Shown here: positions 24,365 to 32,518 of the stretch, piece by piece
How the letters are laid out: every line of letters begins with the position of its first letter
Numbering within the stretch: the first letter of the stretch is position 1
Assembly (NCBI GenBank): GCA_002425415.1
Contig: DIMG01000008.1
Coordinates: forward strand, 446 to 44,041
Length of the DNA stretch: 43,596 nt
Reading direction: 5' to 3'
DNA from: Micavibrio sp. UBA5572
GTDB lineage: Bacteria; Pseudomonadota; Alphaproteobacteria; Micavibrionales; Micavibrionaceae
Notes under the pieces: model-generated
Told to the model about the DNA's origin: nothing
Database searches by the model: none
What the model saw: only the letters and a program-made list of their open reading frames with translations
Program-made: the position numbers and the translations under genes

Positions 24365-26218
24365 TTAATCTCTTTCCTCAACCTGTTCCATCTGCATCTG
24401 TTTTAATGCCAGAACTCTATTTTGATTTTCTTCCGTCATTGCAGCGGCCAAGCTTTGCCTTGCCACTTGCAAATCTGCAAAAAAACGGGATTTCTCCCAC
24501 TGGAAAATCAATGATTTCCAGCCTTCCAGCACTTTTTCTGGGGCAACCTCGGGCCGGGCAAATCCGGCATGGACATATAGGCGTTCGTTTTGTACGAGCC
24601 TGTCACTGATTTCAGTCAGCCCCAGCGCAGTTATTTGGCTCAATACCGCAACTTTGTCAAGGTCTTCAATGCTTGTATTTTCCAGAACACTAACCAAAGC
24701 CTCTTGCAATAGCCTCAAATCAGAGTCTTCTGGATCTATTCTATGACAATCCTCGTGGATATAGGGGTAAATTTCAGGGTGGTTAAGCACTGTCAATAAT
24801 AGCAACCTTGGAATCATGGCTTCCGCTTGACGCTTTCCCACGGGGGGTAAAGTCAATGACCCGAACTGATGATCCGAGCCCGAGACCTTTGATTTTTTAC
24901 TATTTTGCCATGATTTACCAAATAATGCGTACAGCTTATCGCGGAAGACTTGTCGATAATGGTATTGAAGTTGTTTATCGGGGATTTTGGAGGCAATGTC
25001 TTCGAGTTTGGCAGATAGTCCTGCGCGCAATTCCGGTGAACTGTAGTTTTGTCCTGCGGAATGGTGCCGCCACAAGAATTCTGCCAAAGGCAGGCTTCTG
25101 TCCAATAACTGTCCAAAGGAATTTTGACCGTTTTCCCTGATATAAGTGTCAGGATCATCTCCTTCGGGCAGAAAAGCAAAGCTGACCGAATGGGATGGTT
25201 TCAATAGTGGGATGATGCGGTCTGCCGCGCGAACTGCCGCACGATAGCCTGCTTCGTCGCCATCAAAGCACAAAACAGGCTCTTTATGCTCATGGGGGAT
25301 CATTTTCCACAAGATCATAATCTGCTCTTCGGTCAAAGCCGTGCCCAGCGGGGCGACCGCGCCTTTAAATCCTGCCTGATGGCAGGCAATCACATCCATA
25401 TAGCCTTCAACCACCAGAATTTTATGGTCTTTGGCGGCGAGCCGCGCATGCTGGCCTGCGTAAACGGTTCTCCCTTTATGAAAAAGCGGTGTATCGGCCG
25501 AATTGATATATTTGGGCGGGGTAAAATCCGAGCGGGATGGCGGGCGCATGTGTTCGGGCAGCACTCTGCCCCCGAAGGCAACAACCCGTCCGCGCGCATC
25601 CGTGACCGGAAACATGACACGGTCACGAAAGAAGGCGTATGGCTCTGTTCCCCGTGTGGAGGCCTTGACAACCCCTGCTTCCAGCATTATTGAATCCGCA
25701 TAGCCCAACTTTCCAAGGTGTTTGCGCAAGGCTTGATCGTCAGACGGGGCATATCCCAGACGGAACGCATCGGTAATTTCTTCTCCGATGCCGCGTCTTG
25801 TTACATAATCAAGAACGTCCCTGTTTTTCGGGTCATGAAGTTGGATTTCAAACCATTTTGCAGCCTCTTCGCAAAGTTGATGCAGCCCTTTTTCCTTTTT
25901 GGCCTGTATCTGGTCTTGGGGGCTGGCTTGGGGAACCTGCATGCCGACCTTTTGCGCCAAGGCTTCTACGGCCTCGATAAAAGACAAATTATCATGGCGC
26001 ATGACAAATCCCACGGCATCCCCATGTGCGCCGCAGCCGAAGCAATGAAAGAACTGTTTTTCGTCATTGACTTGAAAAGACGGAGTTTTTTCACGGTGAA
26101 ACGGGCAGCATCCCTTGAATTCGCGTCCCGCATGCGTCAGCTTCACCCGTCCACCGACAATTTCGGACAAGGTCAGGCGGTCACGCAATTCCTGTAAAAA
26201 GCGGGGTGATATGGACAT
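24365..26218 (-). CDS. dnaG: DNA primase (DnaG)
   Basis: DnaG makes RNA primers for chromosome replication. The CHC2 zinc finger is at residues 38-62 (CPFH...HCFGC), with C38, H41, C59 and C62 as ligands. The catalytic core has the family block ALRKHLGKLG and YFFRDRVMFPVTDARGRVVAFGGR (in part: FRDRVMFPVTDARG). The Toprim domain shows LVVEGYMDVI and the metal-binding LCFDGDEAG. The C-terminal helicase-binding region is present but less conserved. Length 617 is typical. rpoD follows, as in many alphaproteobacteria. No good ribosome-binding site is visible before the ATG. Confidence 0.97.
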   Translation of the reverse strand: MSISPRFLQELRDRLTLSEIVGGRVKLTHAGREFKGCCPFHREKTPSFQVNDEKQFFHCFGCGAHGDAVGFVMRHDNLSFIEAVEALAQKVGMQVPQASPQDQIQAKKEKGLHQLCEEAAKWFEIQLHDPKNRDVLDYVTRRGIGEEITDAFRLGYAPSDDQALRKHLGKLGYADSIMLEAGVVKASTRGTEPYAFFRDRVMFPVTDARGRVVAFGGRVLPEHMRPPSRSDFTPPKYINSADTPLFHKGRTVYAGQHARLAAKDHKILVVEGYMDVIACHQAGFKGAVAPLGTALTEEQIMILWKMIPHEHKEPVLCFDGDEAGYRAAVRAADRIIPLLKPSHSVSFAFLPEGDDPDTYIRENGQNSFGQLLDRSLPLAEFLWRHHSAGQNYSSPELRAGLSAKLEDIASKIPDKQLQYHYRQVFRDKLYALFGKSWQNSKKSKVSGSDHQFGSLTLPPVGKRQAEAMIPRLLLLTVLNHPEIYPYIHEDCHRIDPEDSDLRLLQEALVSVLENTSIEDLDKVAVLSQITALGLTEISDRLVQNERLYVHAGFARPEVAPEKVLEGWKSLIFQWEKSRFFADLQVARQSLAAAMTEENQNRVLALKQMQMEQVEERD

Positions 26219-26279
26219 AGACTTTTATTACAGCAACAGAGCAGATGATTCCACACAGAAAATATGCTAGATGCCTTCT

Positions 26280-27134
26280 ATGAAGACTATTCTATCGATT
26301 CAATCCCATGTGGCTTATGGATATGTTGGAAACCGTGCAGCGGTTTTTCCATTGCAACGTATGGGGTATGACGTTGTCGCGGTTCATACCGTCCAGTTTT
26401 CCAATCATACAGGATATGGGTCATGGACGGGGGACGTTTTCGGGGAAACTCATATCCGACAGGTTCTGGCCGGATTGAAAGATCGTGGGGTTTTTGAAAC
26501 TTGTGATGCTCTTCTGACGGGTTATGCAGGATCTTCTGCAATTTGCGATATAATTTGTGACACTCTGGATCAGCTTCCGGTCTCGACACCGTGGATATGT
26601 GATCCGGTTATGGGGGATACGGGGCGCGGATTTTTTGTCAAAGACGGTATTCCTGATTTTTTCAAAAACACTGCGTTGGCACGTGCGACTGTTCTGACAC
26701 CCAATTTATTCGAAATGGAATATTTGTCGGGGCGCACGATCCGATCAACCGAAGATGCGTTGAGTGCTTGTCACGTTATCCATGATACGGGGGTCAAAAC
26801 CATTCTTTTGACCTCATTGATTGCAGAGGATACTCCCGAAAAGCATATTTCTATCTTGGCCAGTGGAAAAGATCAGGGGCAATTGATTGTGACCACACCG
26901 ATGTTGGATTTATCCCCTGCCCCCAACGGATCGGGAGATTGTACGGCGGCTTTGTTTGCAGGGCATCTTCTCGCCGGTCAATCGTTGGATAGTGCCTTAA
27001 CAAAAACCGTTGGCAGTATTTACGGGTTGTTTGAAAAAACACAGCAAGCCGGAACGCGTGAATTGGCCATGATTGCGGCGCAAGATGACTTTGTCTCTCC
27101 CCGCCATTCTTTTCCTGTGCGCAGACTTTCATAG
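26280..27134 (+). CDS. pdxY: Pyridoxal kinase (PdxY)
   Basis: PdxY phosphorylates pyridoxal to pyridoxal 5'-phosphate in the salvage pathway. It belongs to the ribokinase-like fold: the start KTILSIQSHVAYGYVGNRAA matches PdxY closely, then VQFSNHTGYGSW, ICDPVMGDTGRGFFV, LTPNLFEMEYLSG, and near the end SGDCTAALFAGHLL with the catalytic Asp. The 284-residue length is typical. An in-frame ATG at 26271 would add three residues; neither has a clear ribosome-binding site. It is divergent from dnaG with only 52-61 bp between, and it ends before a bidirectional terminator. Confidence 0.94.
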   Translation: MKTILSIQSHVAYGYVGNRAAVFPLQRMGYDVVAVHTVQFSNHTGYGSWTGDVFGETHIRQVLAGLKDRGVFETCDALLTGYAGSSAICDIICDTLDQLPVSTPWICDPVMGDTGRGFFVKDGIPDFFKNTALARATVLTPNLFEMEYLSGRTIRSTEDALSACHVIHDTGVKTILLTSLIAEDTPEKHISILASGKDQGQLIVTTPMLDLSPAPNGSGDCTAALFAGHLLAGQSLDSALTKTVGSIYGLFEKTQQAGTRELAMIAAQDDFVSPRHSFPVRRLS

Positions 27135-27177
27135 AGTGCGTTTCTGTTATCCTGAACGAAATGACTGTAAAGAACAA

Positions 27178-27203
27178 AAAAGCCCCGATGAAACGGGGCT
27201 TTT
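27178..27203. terminator. Bidirectional intrinsic terminator between pdxY and the VWA gene
   Basis: AAAAGCCCCG (27178-27187) and CGGGGCTTTT (27194-27203) form a perfect 10-bp stem with an ATGAAA loop. A T-run follows on the plus strand and an A-run precedes it (U-run on the minus strand), so it can end both convergent transcripts. Confidence 0.88.
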
Positions 27204-27218
27204 AAATTCGGACAATGA

Positions 27219-29345
27219 TTATCTTTCCATCGGGACGGGGTATGGGTAAGGCTGGGGCACGACAGTCCCGCCGCCGCCATTGCTATTACCCGGCTGTGCT
27301 TCCAGACCCGCTGCTGTTTTGGCTTTATGCACCAATGTAATGAACTCTGCGCGGTAACCGAACGGGTCAGCCCCTTTGGATTCCGTTGCCAGTCTTAGAA
27401 CATCGTCATAGGTCATTTGTCCGGTATATTTTCCACCTTTTAAAATCTGTGCGAAACTTGCCACGGCAACAGCCCAGTTGGTTTCAGAATTTAAAAGTTG
27501 GGCTTCTTTTGTAATCCCCGCATTCATATCCGGCAAAACAGAGGTTGTTATCAATTTGCTTTCGTTTTCATTTGGCAGTTTATAGCGCAGTTTTACAAAA
27601 GCTATCTCGCCCGATGCTGACGGAACAGATTTATCTGTTGCATTTTGAGGGGCGTAACGGCTTGGGTCAACTGATGTTGGTGCGCCGACAGGGGTCAGTT
27701 CATAAATTGCGGTTACCTCTGCGCCTGCGCCTATATCTCCGGCATCGACTTTATCATTATTAAAGTCTTCGGTTTTTAACGCGCGGGTTTCGTATCCAAC
27801 CAAGCGATATTCCGCGACAGTTGCCGGATTAAATTCCACCTGAATCTTTACGTCTTTGGCAATCGGGAACAAGGTCTTTGTCGCTTCTTCGACCAAGACT
27901 TTACGCGCCTCGTTCAAATTATCAATATAAGCCGCAACACCGTTTCCGTTTTGTGCCAGAGCCTGCATCATTGCATCATTGTAATTGCCGCGACCAAAGC
28001 CCAAAACAGACAGGAAAATCCCTTTATCTTTCTCGCGTTCTACGAAATCTTTCAGTTCTTCCTGACTGGTAATGCCCACATTGAAATCACCGTCCGTTCC
28101 AAGGATAACCCGATTGACTGCATTTTTATCAAAGTTGCTTTCTGCCAATTGGTAAGCCTGACGAATACCTTCTGCTCCGGCTGTTCTTCCGCCAGCAGAC
28201 AGGTTTTGTAATGCCATCAGGATTGCACCTTTATTCGATACCTTGGTCGGGGGCAAGACTGTTCCGGCAGATCCCGCATAGACCACAATCGAAATTGTAT
28301 CGGTTGGCTTTAAAGTGTCCAGAAGTAGAACGATTGATTGTTTTAACAAAGGCAATTTATTTGCTTCATTCATTGATCCCGATGTATCGAGTAAAAAGAC
28401 TAGATTACTATTCGGCATTTGGTTTTTGGCAATCTCATATCCCTTGATGCCGATGGTCATCAGTTGTTTACCCGCGCCCCATGGAGACGGCTTCATCACG
28501 ACATTGGTACTAAAAGGCCGTTCTTTTGTTCCAGGATACGGATAATCATAATCGAAATAATTGATCATTTCCTCAACACGAATGGAATCTTTTTGCGGCA
28601 AAACTCCCCGATCCAGACTTGACCGCGCAAAGGAATAAGAAGCCGTATCCACATCAATCGAAAATGTTGATATTGGTTCAGCTTTTACATTTTTAATCTG
28701 GTTTTCGTCCATACCATCGAATTTATCGCGACCAAATTCCTGTTGCTGAACCACCATCATATCCATTTCGGCGGAAGCCATCATTCCAACCATCGCCCCA
28801 GTCGGAACAGAAGGAGACGCAACATTGGGAGTGGGAGCTGTTACATAATTCAACGCTTTTTCTGCCGCTCTTCTTTCGGAATCTAATTTTTGTCCTGGCG
28901 CAATTTCTACTTCCTTTGACATGGATGAAATTGACATAGATGAATCTGCTATTATCATTTTTTCTTGGGCGTCGGTTTGCTCCACATTGGACACTTCGGA
29001 CAATGAGGGCGTTCCTTGAATTCGTGCGCCGTTCATTTCCAAATGAGACAAGGCATCTGTTCCGGTAACGTTTCCAACAACGTTATAAACCAGCAAGGCT
29101 GCACATGCTGTTGCCAGTCCGCCATAAACTACTTTTTTGGTTGAAAAGGACATTTCTTTACTCCTGTGATTGGGTTGTCTTCCTATCAGACGAGCCAATA
29201 ATCCATTTCCTTGGGAAATATTTTCATTTTTTCTGGTTTTTTCAAATTCTGCCGTAGCAAGGTTTAACGCCACTTTGCGGGCATTGTCGTCCGGTGTTGG
29301 AATTTGTTCATTTAAAAAGAGGTGTTTCAAGTCGTCATCGTTCAT
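27219..29345 (-). CDS. VWA-domain protein (YfbK-like) with membrane anchor
   Basis: The frame is 708 residues. Residues 1-64 are cytoplasmic-looking and helical; residues 72-90 are one hydrophobic segment (VVYGGLATACAALLVYNVV). A low-complexity linker leads to the YfbK-type N-domain (STFSIDVDTASYSFARSSL, about 226) and the von Willebrand A domain, with the MIDAS motif D320-T-S-G-S in LVFLLDTSGSMN and LGTDGDFNVG. The C-terminal DUF3520-type part (AEYRLVGYETRAL) follows. So it should bind metal-dependent ligands outside the inner membrane. The ATG at 29345 overlaps the ECF sigma stop (ATGA). A second start at 29153 (residue 65) has a perfect AGGAG seven bases upstream and its own ECF-type promoter (29184-29218), so two forms may be made. 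Confidence 0.9.
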   Translation of the reverse strand: MNDDDLKHLFLNEQIPTPDDNARKVALNLATAEFEKTRKNENISQGNGLLARLIGRQPNHRSKEMSFSTKKVVYGGLATACAALLVYNVVGNVTGTDALSHLEMNGARIQGTPSLSEVSNVEQTDAQEKMIIADSSMSISSMSKEVEIAPGQKLDSERRAAEKALNYVTAPTPNVASPSVPTGAMVGMMASAEMDMMVVQQQEFGRDKFDGMDENQIKNVKAEPISTFSIDVDTASYSFARSSLDRGVLPQKDSIRVEEMINYFDYDYPYPGTKERPFSTNVVMKPSPWGAGKQLMTIGIKGYEIAKNQMPNSNLVFLLDTSGSMNEANKLPLLKQSIVLLLDTLKPTDTISIVVYAGSAGTVLPPTKVSNKGAILMALQNLSAGGRTAGAEGIRQAYQLAESNFDKNAVNRVILGTDGDFNVGITSQEELKDFVEREKDKGIFLSVLGFGRGNYNDAMMQALAQNGNGVAAYIDNLNEARKVLVEEATKTLFPIAKDVKIQVEFNPATVAEYRLVGYETRALKTEDFNNDKVDAGDIGAGAEVTAIYELTPVGAPTSVDPSRYAPQNATDKSVPSASGEIAFVKLRYKLPNENESKLITTSVLPDMNAGITKEAQLLNSETNWAVAVASFAQILKGGKYTGQMTYDDVLRLATESKGADPFGYRAEFITLVHKAKTAAGLEAQPGNSNGGGGTVVPQPYPYPVPMER
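29184..29218 (-). promoter_or_regulatory. ECF-type promoter motif, copy C (inside the VWA frame)
   Basis: On the minus strand: TTCCCAAGGAA (upstream), 14 bp, CGTCTGATA (29192-29184). It matches copies A and B in both boxes and in spacing. The predicted start lies about 25-30 bp before the AGGAG-preceded ATG at 29153, so it would express the 644-residue form of the VWA protein. Confidence 0.55.
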
Positions 29346-29872
29346 TTTGAACCTCCCTCTTTCAATATTTTACGGGCTTCATTGATGCGCCATGAAATTG
29401 TGCCTTCGGCAACACCCATAATCTCAGCAACCTGCTTATGGCTTAAGCCTTCGCCGAATACCAACCAGACAATTTCACATTCAGGTTCAGGCAGATTATA
29501 AACGGCGACCATTTTTTGACTGGTTTCGAGTATTTGTTCCGGTGTCTGGCTGTTTGACACTGTATTTTCGATGGTTTCCAAACCGATACTTCCGCGCTCA
29601 TGGCGTGATTGGGAACGTTTCCAGTCCCGTGCCGTATTGAGAACAACAGTATAAAGCCAAGTAGTAAAGGCTGATTCCCCTTTGAAGGCACTAATATTTT
29701 GAGCCAATTTCATACAGGTCATTTGGGTTACGTCCTCCGCATCCGGCTTATTGCCACAAAAACGGAATGCCATGCGATAAATCGTCATGTAATGCGCATC
29801 CAGAACATTGCGGAAGGCTGTGGAGTCTCCTGCCACTGCCCTTGCTATTATTCCGGATTCATCATTCTTCAT
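29342..29872 (-). CDS. ECF-type RNA polymerase sigma factor
   Basis: This is a two-region alternative sigma factor of 176 residues. Region 2 shows FRNVLDAHYMTIYRMAFRFC and NKPDAEDVTQMTCMKLAQ, with TWLYTVVLNTARDWKR after it; region 4 shows FGEGLSHKQVAEIMGVAEGTISWRINEARK, in pieces. Both are typical of ECF sigma factors. The ATG at 29872 is chosen; an in-frame TTG at 29887 adds five residues. The gene overlaps the VWA gene by four bases. The upstream promoter carries a motif shared with two other sites, which suggests autoregulation. No separate anti-sigma gene is present; the membrane-anchored VWA protein, with its cytoplasmic N-terminus, is a candidate regulator (inference). Confidence 0.93.
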   Translation of the reverse strand: MKNDESGIIARAVAGDSTAFRNVLDAHYMTIYRMAFRFCGNKPDAEDVTQMTCMKLAQNISAFKGESAFTTWLYTVVLNTARDWKRSQSRHERGSIGLETIENTVSNSQTPEQILETSQKMVAVYNLPEPECEIVWLVFGEGLSHKQVAEIMGVAEGTISWRINEARKILKEGGSK

Positions 29873-29887
29873 TCCATAGTCTTCCAA

Positions 29888-29922
29888 TATAAGACGCGGT
29901 AAACATGGCTATCCTTGGAAAA
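29888..29922 (-). promoter_or_regulatory. ECF-type promoter motif, copy A (sigma gene)
   Basis: On the minus strand: TTTTCCAAGGAT, 14 bp, CGTCTTATA (29896-29888). The -10-like box ends 15 bases before the sigma ATG at 29872, implying a short or leaderless message or use of a slightly different start. The motif is shared exactly in spacing with copies B and C. Confidence 0.6.
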
Positions 29923-29948
29923 AACCGCCTAAAAATCAACCGAAAACT

Positions 29949-31025
29949 TTATGTTTCTACGAGTTGTACATGTCCGATTTGGGGGTCAATAGAAACCCAG
30001 ACCTTATGACCTGTTGTGTGATATGTGGTCATATCCGTCATAAACTGTGTCCCCAAGGCCGTAATGCACGGTTTATTTTGCTCTCTGGCTATTGTGCAGG
30101 CATGGGACAATGCGCCGCCGCTGCCAAACAAAACAGCAGTGCATTGACTAAAAATCTCAACAGTTTCGGGGCGGGCGTGGGGGAAGACCGCTATCAACGG
30201 GTCATTATCAGGATTATCCAGTTTTTCAATGTCCTGTGGTGAGGTCAGCATAACGATACGGCCAATCACTACATATCCGCTAACCCCTATTCCTTTCCAT
30301 TGCACATTGGGGAGGTGTGGTGTGACCTCATCATGATTGTGTTGTAGGGTTGGATTGTTCCAAAAATATGGCTCTCCGGTTTCTTTCAAAGTGGTATTTT
30401 GGGCTGGGAATTTTTTTTGCCATGCGGGGGTGAGACTCGTCCGGCGTTTCTGGATCGCTGCTATTTTTTCAATTGTTTTTTTATCCGGTGTTTTTAGAAA
30501 TTCCGTCTGGGACAATGCCTTTGCCAAGCTCTGTTCGTCTTTGTATTTCAATCTTTGGGTCAGTGCCAGCAAACACAATCCCAAAGCCAAGCTTTCAACA
30601 ATCTGTTGATCTTCTTCTTCAGGCCATTGGGTTTTATCACTCTGGATACGGGATAAATATTCCGATACGTGCCATTGAATTTTTATCAAATCCCAAAGAG
30701 CTAATACTGACATTTTGAATTCTATTTTATAGGCATTATCCGGTTGTCGCCGGATATAAGCTCCGCGCCCCATGACCAATGCCACCATATTATTCCAGTT
30801 CATATAGGGGGTGTTTCCTACCCATTTTAAAATTGGCGGCGCACCTGATATACCTTGTTCACGTCCAATTTTTGCCAAGGCACGTGACCATAATGATTGG
30901 GGATTGGTTTGGTCAAAGATATGATTTAACGCATCCTTTTGGCTGGGCGTTGGATCAAGCGGAAGAGACGTATCTTCGGCAAATTTCATCCATAGCGTAT
31001 CTGTGTTACGATCTGTCATCATCAT
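29949..31025 (-). CDS. Stand-alone PEP-utilising-enzyme mobile (phosphohistidine swivel) domain protein
   Basis: The C-terminal 100 residues match the swivelling phosphohistidine domain of PEP synthase and pyruvate phosphate dikinase: GIGVSGYVVIGRIVML, PLIAVFPHARPETVEIFSQC (in part), then VLFGSGGALSHACTIAREQNKP with the phospho-acceptor His, and a last strand VWVSIDPQIGHVQLV. The N-terminal 200 residues are helical and not recognised. Neither the ATP-grasp nor the PEP-binding barrel that normally accompany this domain is present, so its phosphate donor and acceptor are unknown. Three consecutive ATGs (31025, 31022, 31019) follow a GGGGA site; this start overlaps the beta-propeller gene by 20 bp, marking translational coupling. 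The frame is open to 31127. Confidence 0.8.
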   Translation of the reverse strand: MMMTDRNTDTLWMKFAEDTSLPLDPTPSQKDALNHIFDQTNPQSLWSRALAKIGREQGISGAPPILKWVGNTPYMNWNNMVALVMGRGAYIRRQPDNAYKIEFKMSVLALWDLIKIQWHVSEYLSRIQSDKTQWPEEEDQQIVESLALGLCLLALTQRLKYKDEQSLAKALSQTEFLKTPDKKTIEKIAAIQKRRTSLTPAWQKKFPAQNTTLKETGEPYFWNNPTLQHNHDEVTPHLPNVQWKGIGVSGYVVIGRIVMLTSPQDIEKLDNPDNDPLIAVFPHARPETVEIFSQCTAVLFGSGGALSHACTIAREQNKPCITALGTQFMTDMTTYHTTGHKVWVSIDPQIGHVQLVET

Positions 31026-32439
31026 AAACATCCCCAACGCTATAGGCCGATACAGAATACGGTGTAAACAGATACAAAATGCCGTTGTGATATAAAGGGG
31101 CGGAATATCCACCGCGATTTTTGACAATTTTTTGAGTTTCTTGTCCGGTGAGAGCGTCCAAAATATGAACGATTCCGTCTTTGGTGATGCCGATCACTTT
31201 CGGATTTTCTATCGAGTCCTGATAAAGACCAACATCCGTTAAAAATTCATCGCCACATTTTTTAATCCAAAGAATTGATCCATCCTTGGTATTGATCGCC
31301 CAGATTTCACCGTTTTTCAGGGCAAAAAAAGCTGTTTTTTTGTCTTGTGACAACTGGCCATCCGGCAAACCCATTGTCGATAATTTTATTGTCCAGATCA
31401 CTTTGCCTTTTTGCGTTGCGTCTATTCCATAGACCCATCCGGCATCTGTTTGTTTATTTAATCCGACCTGACCGATGGCAGTGCTGACCAATATTTTTCC
31501 CTGCCCCAGATCCATGACTTTGCCCATCGGGTTTCCATTCATGTTTTGTGACCAGATGGTTTTTCCGCTGTCTGGATCAATTTCAAAAATAGACGATCCG
31601 TCTTTGGCCTCTTGTAATTTTGCAGCAGCAAAAAGGCGTGTACCATCAAATAATGGAGGTACATCGATATGACCGATTTTTGCCCACCATATTTTTGTTC
31701 CGTCTTCGGTATTCAAAGCCCACAGCCCCAGACTTCCTGCGCCAATCCATAGCCTTTCATTTTCAGGGTCAAGAGCCGGATATGATTCAATGTGACTGCC
31801 GAATTTTCTTTCCCAAACAGGGTTGCCATTGCGAATGGATATAGCGGTTAATCCTGACATATCCGCAGTATGCAGGCCTTCACCGATATATATTTTTTCT
31901 TTATCAGCCGCAGGAGACGTGAAAACAGGCTGATTTTTTTGAACAGACCAGATTAATTGTCCGTCCATCAACGATCTTGCTTCCAGTGCATTCGAGAATG
32001 TCCCGACCACAAGCATATTGCCGATTACAACCGGATTTCCTAAAAACTCTACTGGTGATGTGACGTTCCACAGCATTTTCAAATCGGATTTTTTCCAGTC
32101 ATATTTTTGAATCGGAGGGTCAATAAATTCAAACTTTGTGGCATTGTTCAGGGGCGGCAAATCTTGAGCTTGAACGAGGACAGACCCTTCTTTTTCGGGA
32201 GGCAATTGATTGCGATGCCAAATATAGACAGCAATGGCTGCGCTAAAGCTCAAAATCATAATCACATGAATGGCACTTTTATAGCGCGTTTGAAACGTGA
32301 TATAGGGCTGTAAAAACCGCATACCACCTGCCAAGGTTCCCACCAAGGTCAACAGCCATGGTAATATTTCAATGAGAGGAATCATAGCCGGAAAGATAAA
32401 AAACGTATTTTGGTACTTGCGGTGATAGAATTTGGTCAT
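31006..32439 (-). CDS. Membrane-anchored PQQ-like beta-propeller repeat protein
   Basis: The 477-residue protein has one or two N-terminal membrane helices (IPLIEILPWLLTLVGTLAGG and IHVIMILSFSAAIAVYIW), then a large extracytoplasmic domain. This has at least six repeats of a PQQ/BamB-like blade, each with an ALxxxDGxxxW pattern, e.g. ALEARSLMDGQLIWSV, ISIRNGNPVWERK, LNTEDGTKIWWAK, IDPDSGKTIWSQN, INTKDGSILWIKK and LDALTGQETQK. True PQQ binding is not implied. A strong AGAGG site before the ATG supports the start, and an ECF-type promoter lies about 41 bp upstream. It is coupled to the swivel-domain gene. Confidence 0.88.
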   Translation of the reverse strand: MTKFYHRKYQNTFFIFPAMIPLIEILPWLLTLVGTLAGGMRFLQPYITFQTRYKSAIHVIMILSFSAAIAVYIWHRNQLPPEKEGSVLVQAQDLPPLNNATKFEFIDPPIQKYDWKKSDLKMLWNVTSPVEFLGNPVVIGNMLVVGTFSNALEARSLMDGQLIWSVQKNQPVFTSPAADKEKIYIGEGLHTADMSGLTAISIRNGNPVWERKFGSHIESYPALDPENERLWIGAGSLGLWALNTEDGTKIWWAKIGHIDVPPLFDGTRLFAAAKLQEAKDGSSIFEIDPDSGKTIWSQNMNGNPMGKVMDLGQGKILVSTAIGQVGLNKQTDAGWVYGIDATQKGKVIWTIKLSTMGLPDGQLSQDKKTAFFALKNGEIWAINTKDGSILWIKKCGDEFLTDVGLYQDSIENPKVIGITKDGIVHILDALTGQETQKIVKNRGGYSAPLYHNGILYLFTPYSVSAYSVGDVYDDDRS

Positions 32440-32479
32440 GGCCGGCCTCTTATTTTTCTCTTATTTTTAACATTCTCCC

Positions 32480-32514
32480 TATCAGACGAGAGTGCTTTCC
32501 AAATCCTTGGAAAA
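32480..32514 (-). promoter_or_regulatory. ECF-type promoter motif, copy B (beta-propeller operon)
   Basis: On the minus strand: TTTTCCAAGGAT, 14 bp, CGTCTGATA (32488-32480). It is in the 79-bp gap between the DUF2207 gene and the beta-propeller gene, in the right orientation, with a predicted leader of about 30 nt. The upstream box is also part of a TTTCCAA-ATCC-TTGGAAA dyad (32496-32513). Confidence 0.6.
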
Positions 32515-32518
32515 TAAT

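Noticed and set aside
25718..26197. 159-residue frame opposite dnaG
   Set aside because: It lies wholly over the conserved primase zinc finger and core; no family motif of its own.
31026..31127. Longer start for the swivel-domain protein
   Set aside because: It would overlap the beta-propeller gene by 122 bp, whereas a good GGGGA site precedes the ATG triplet at 31019-31025.
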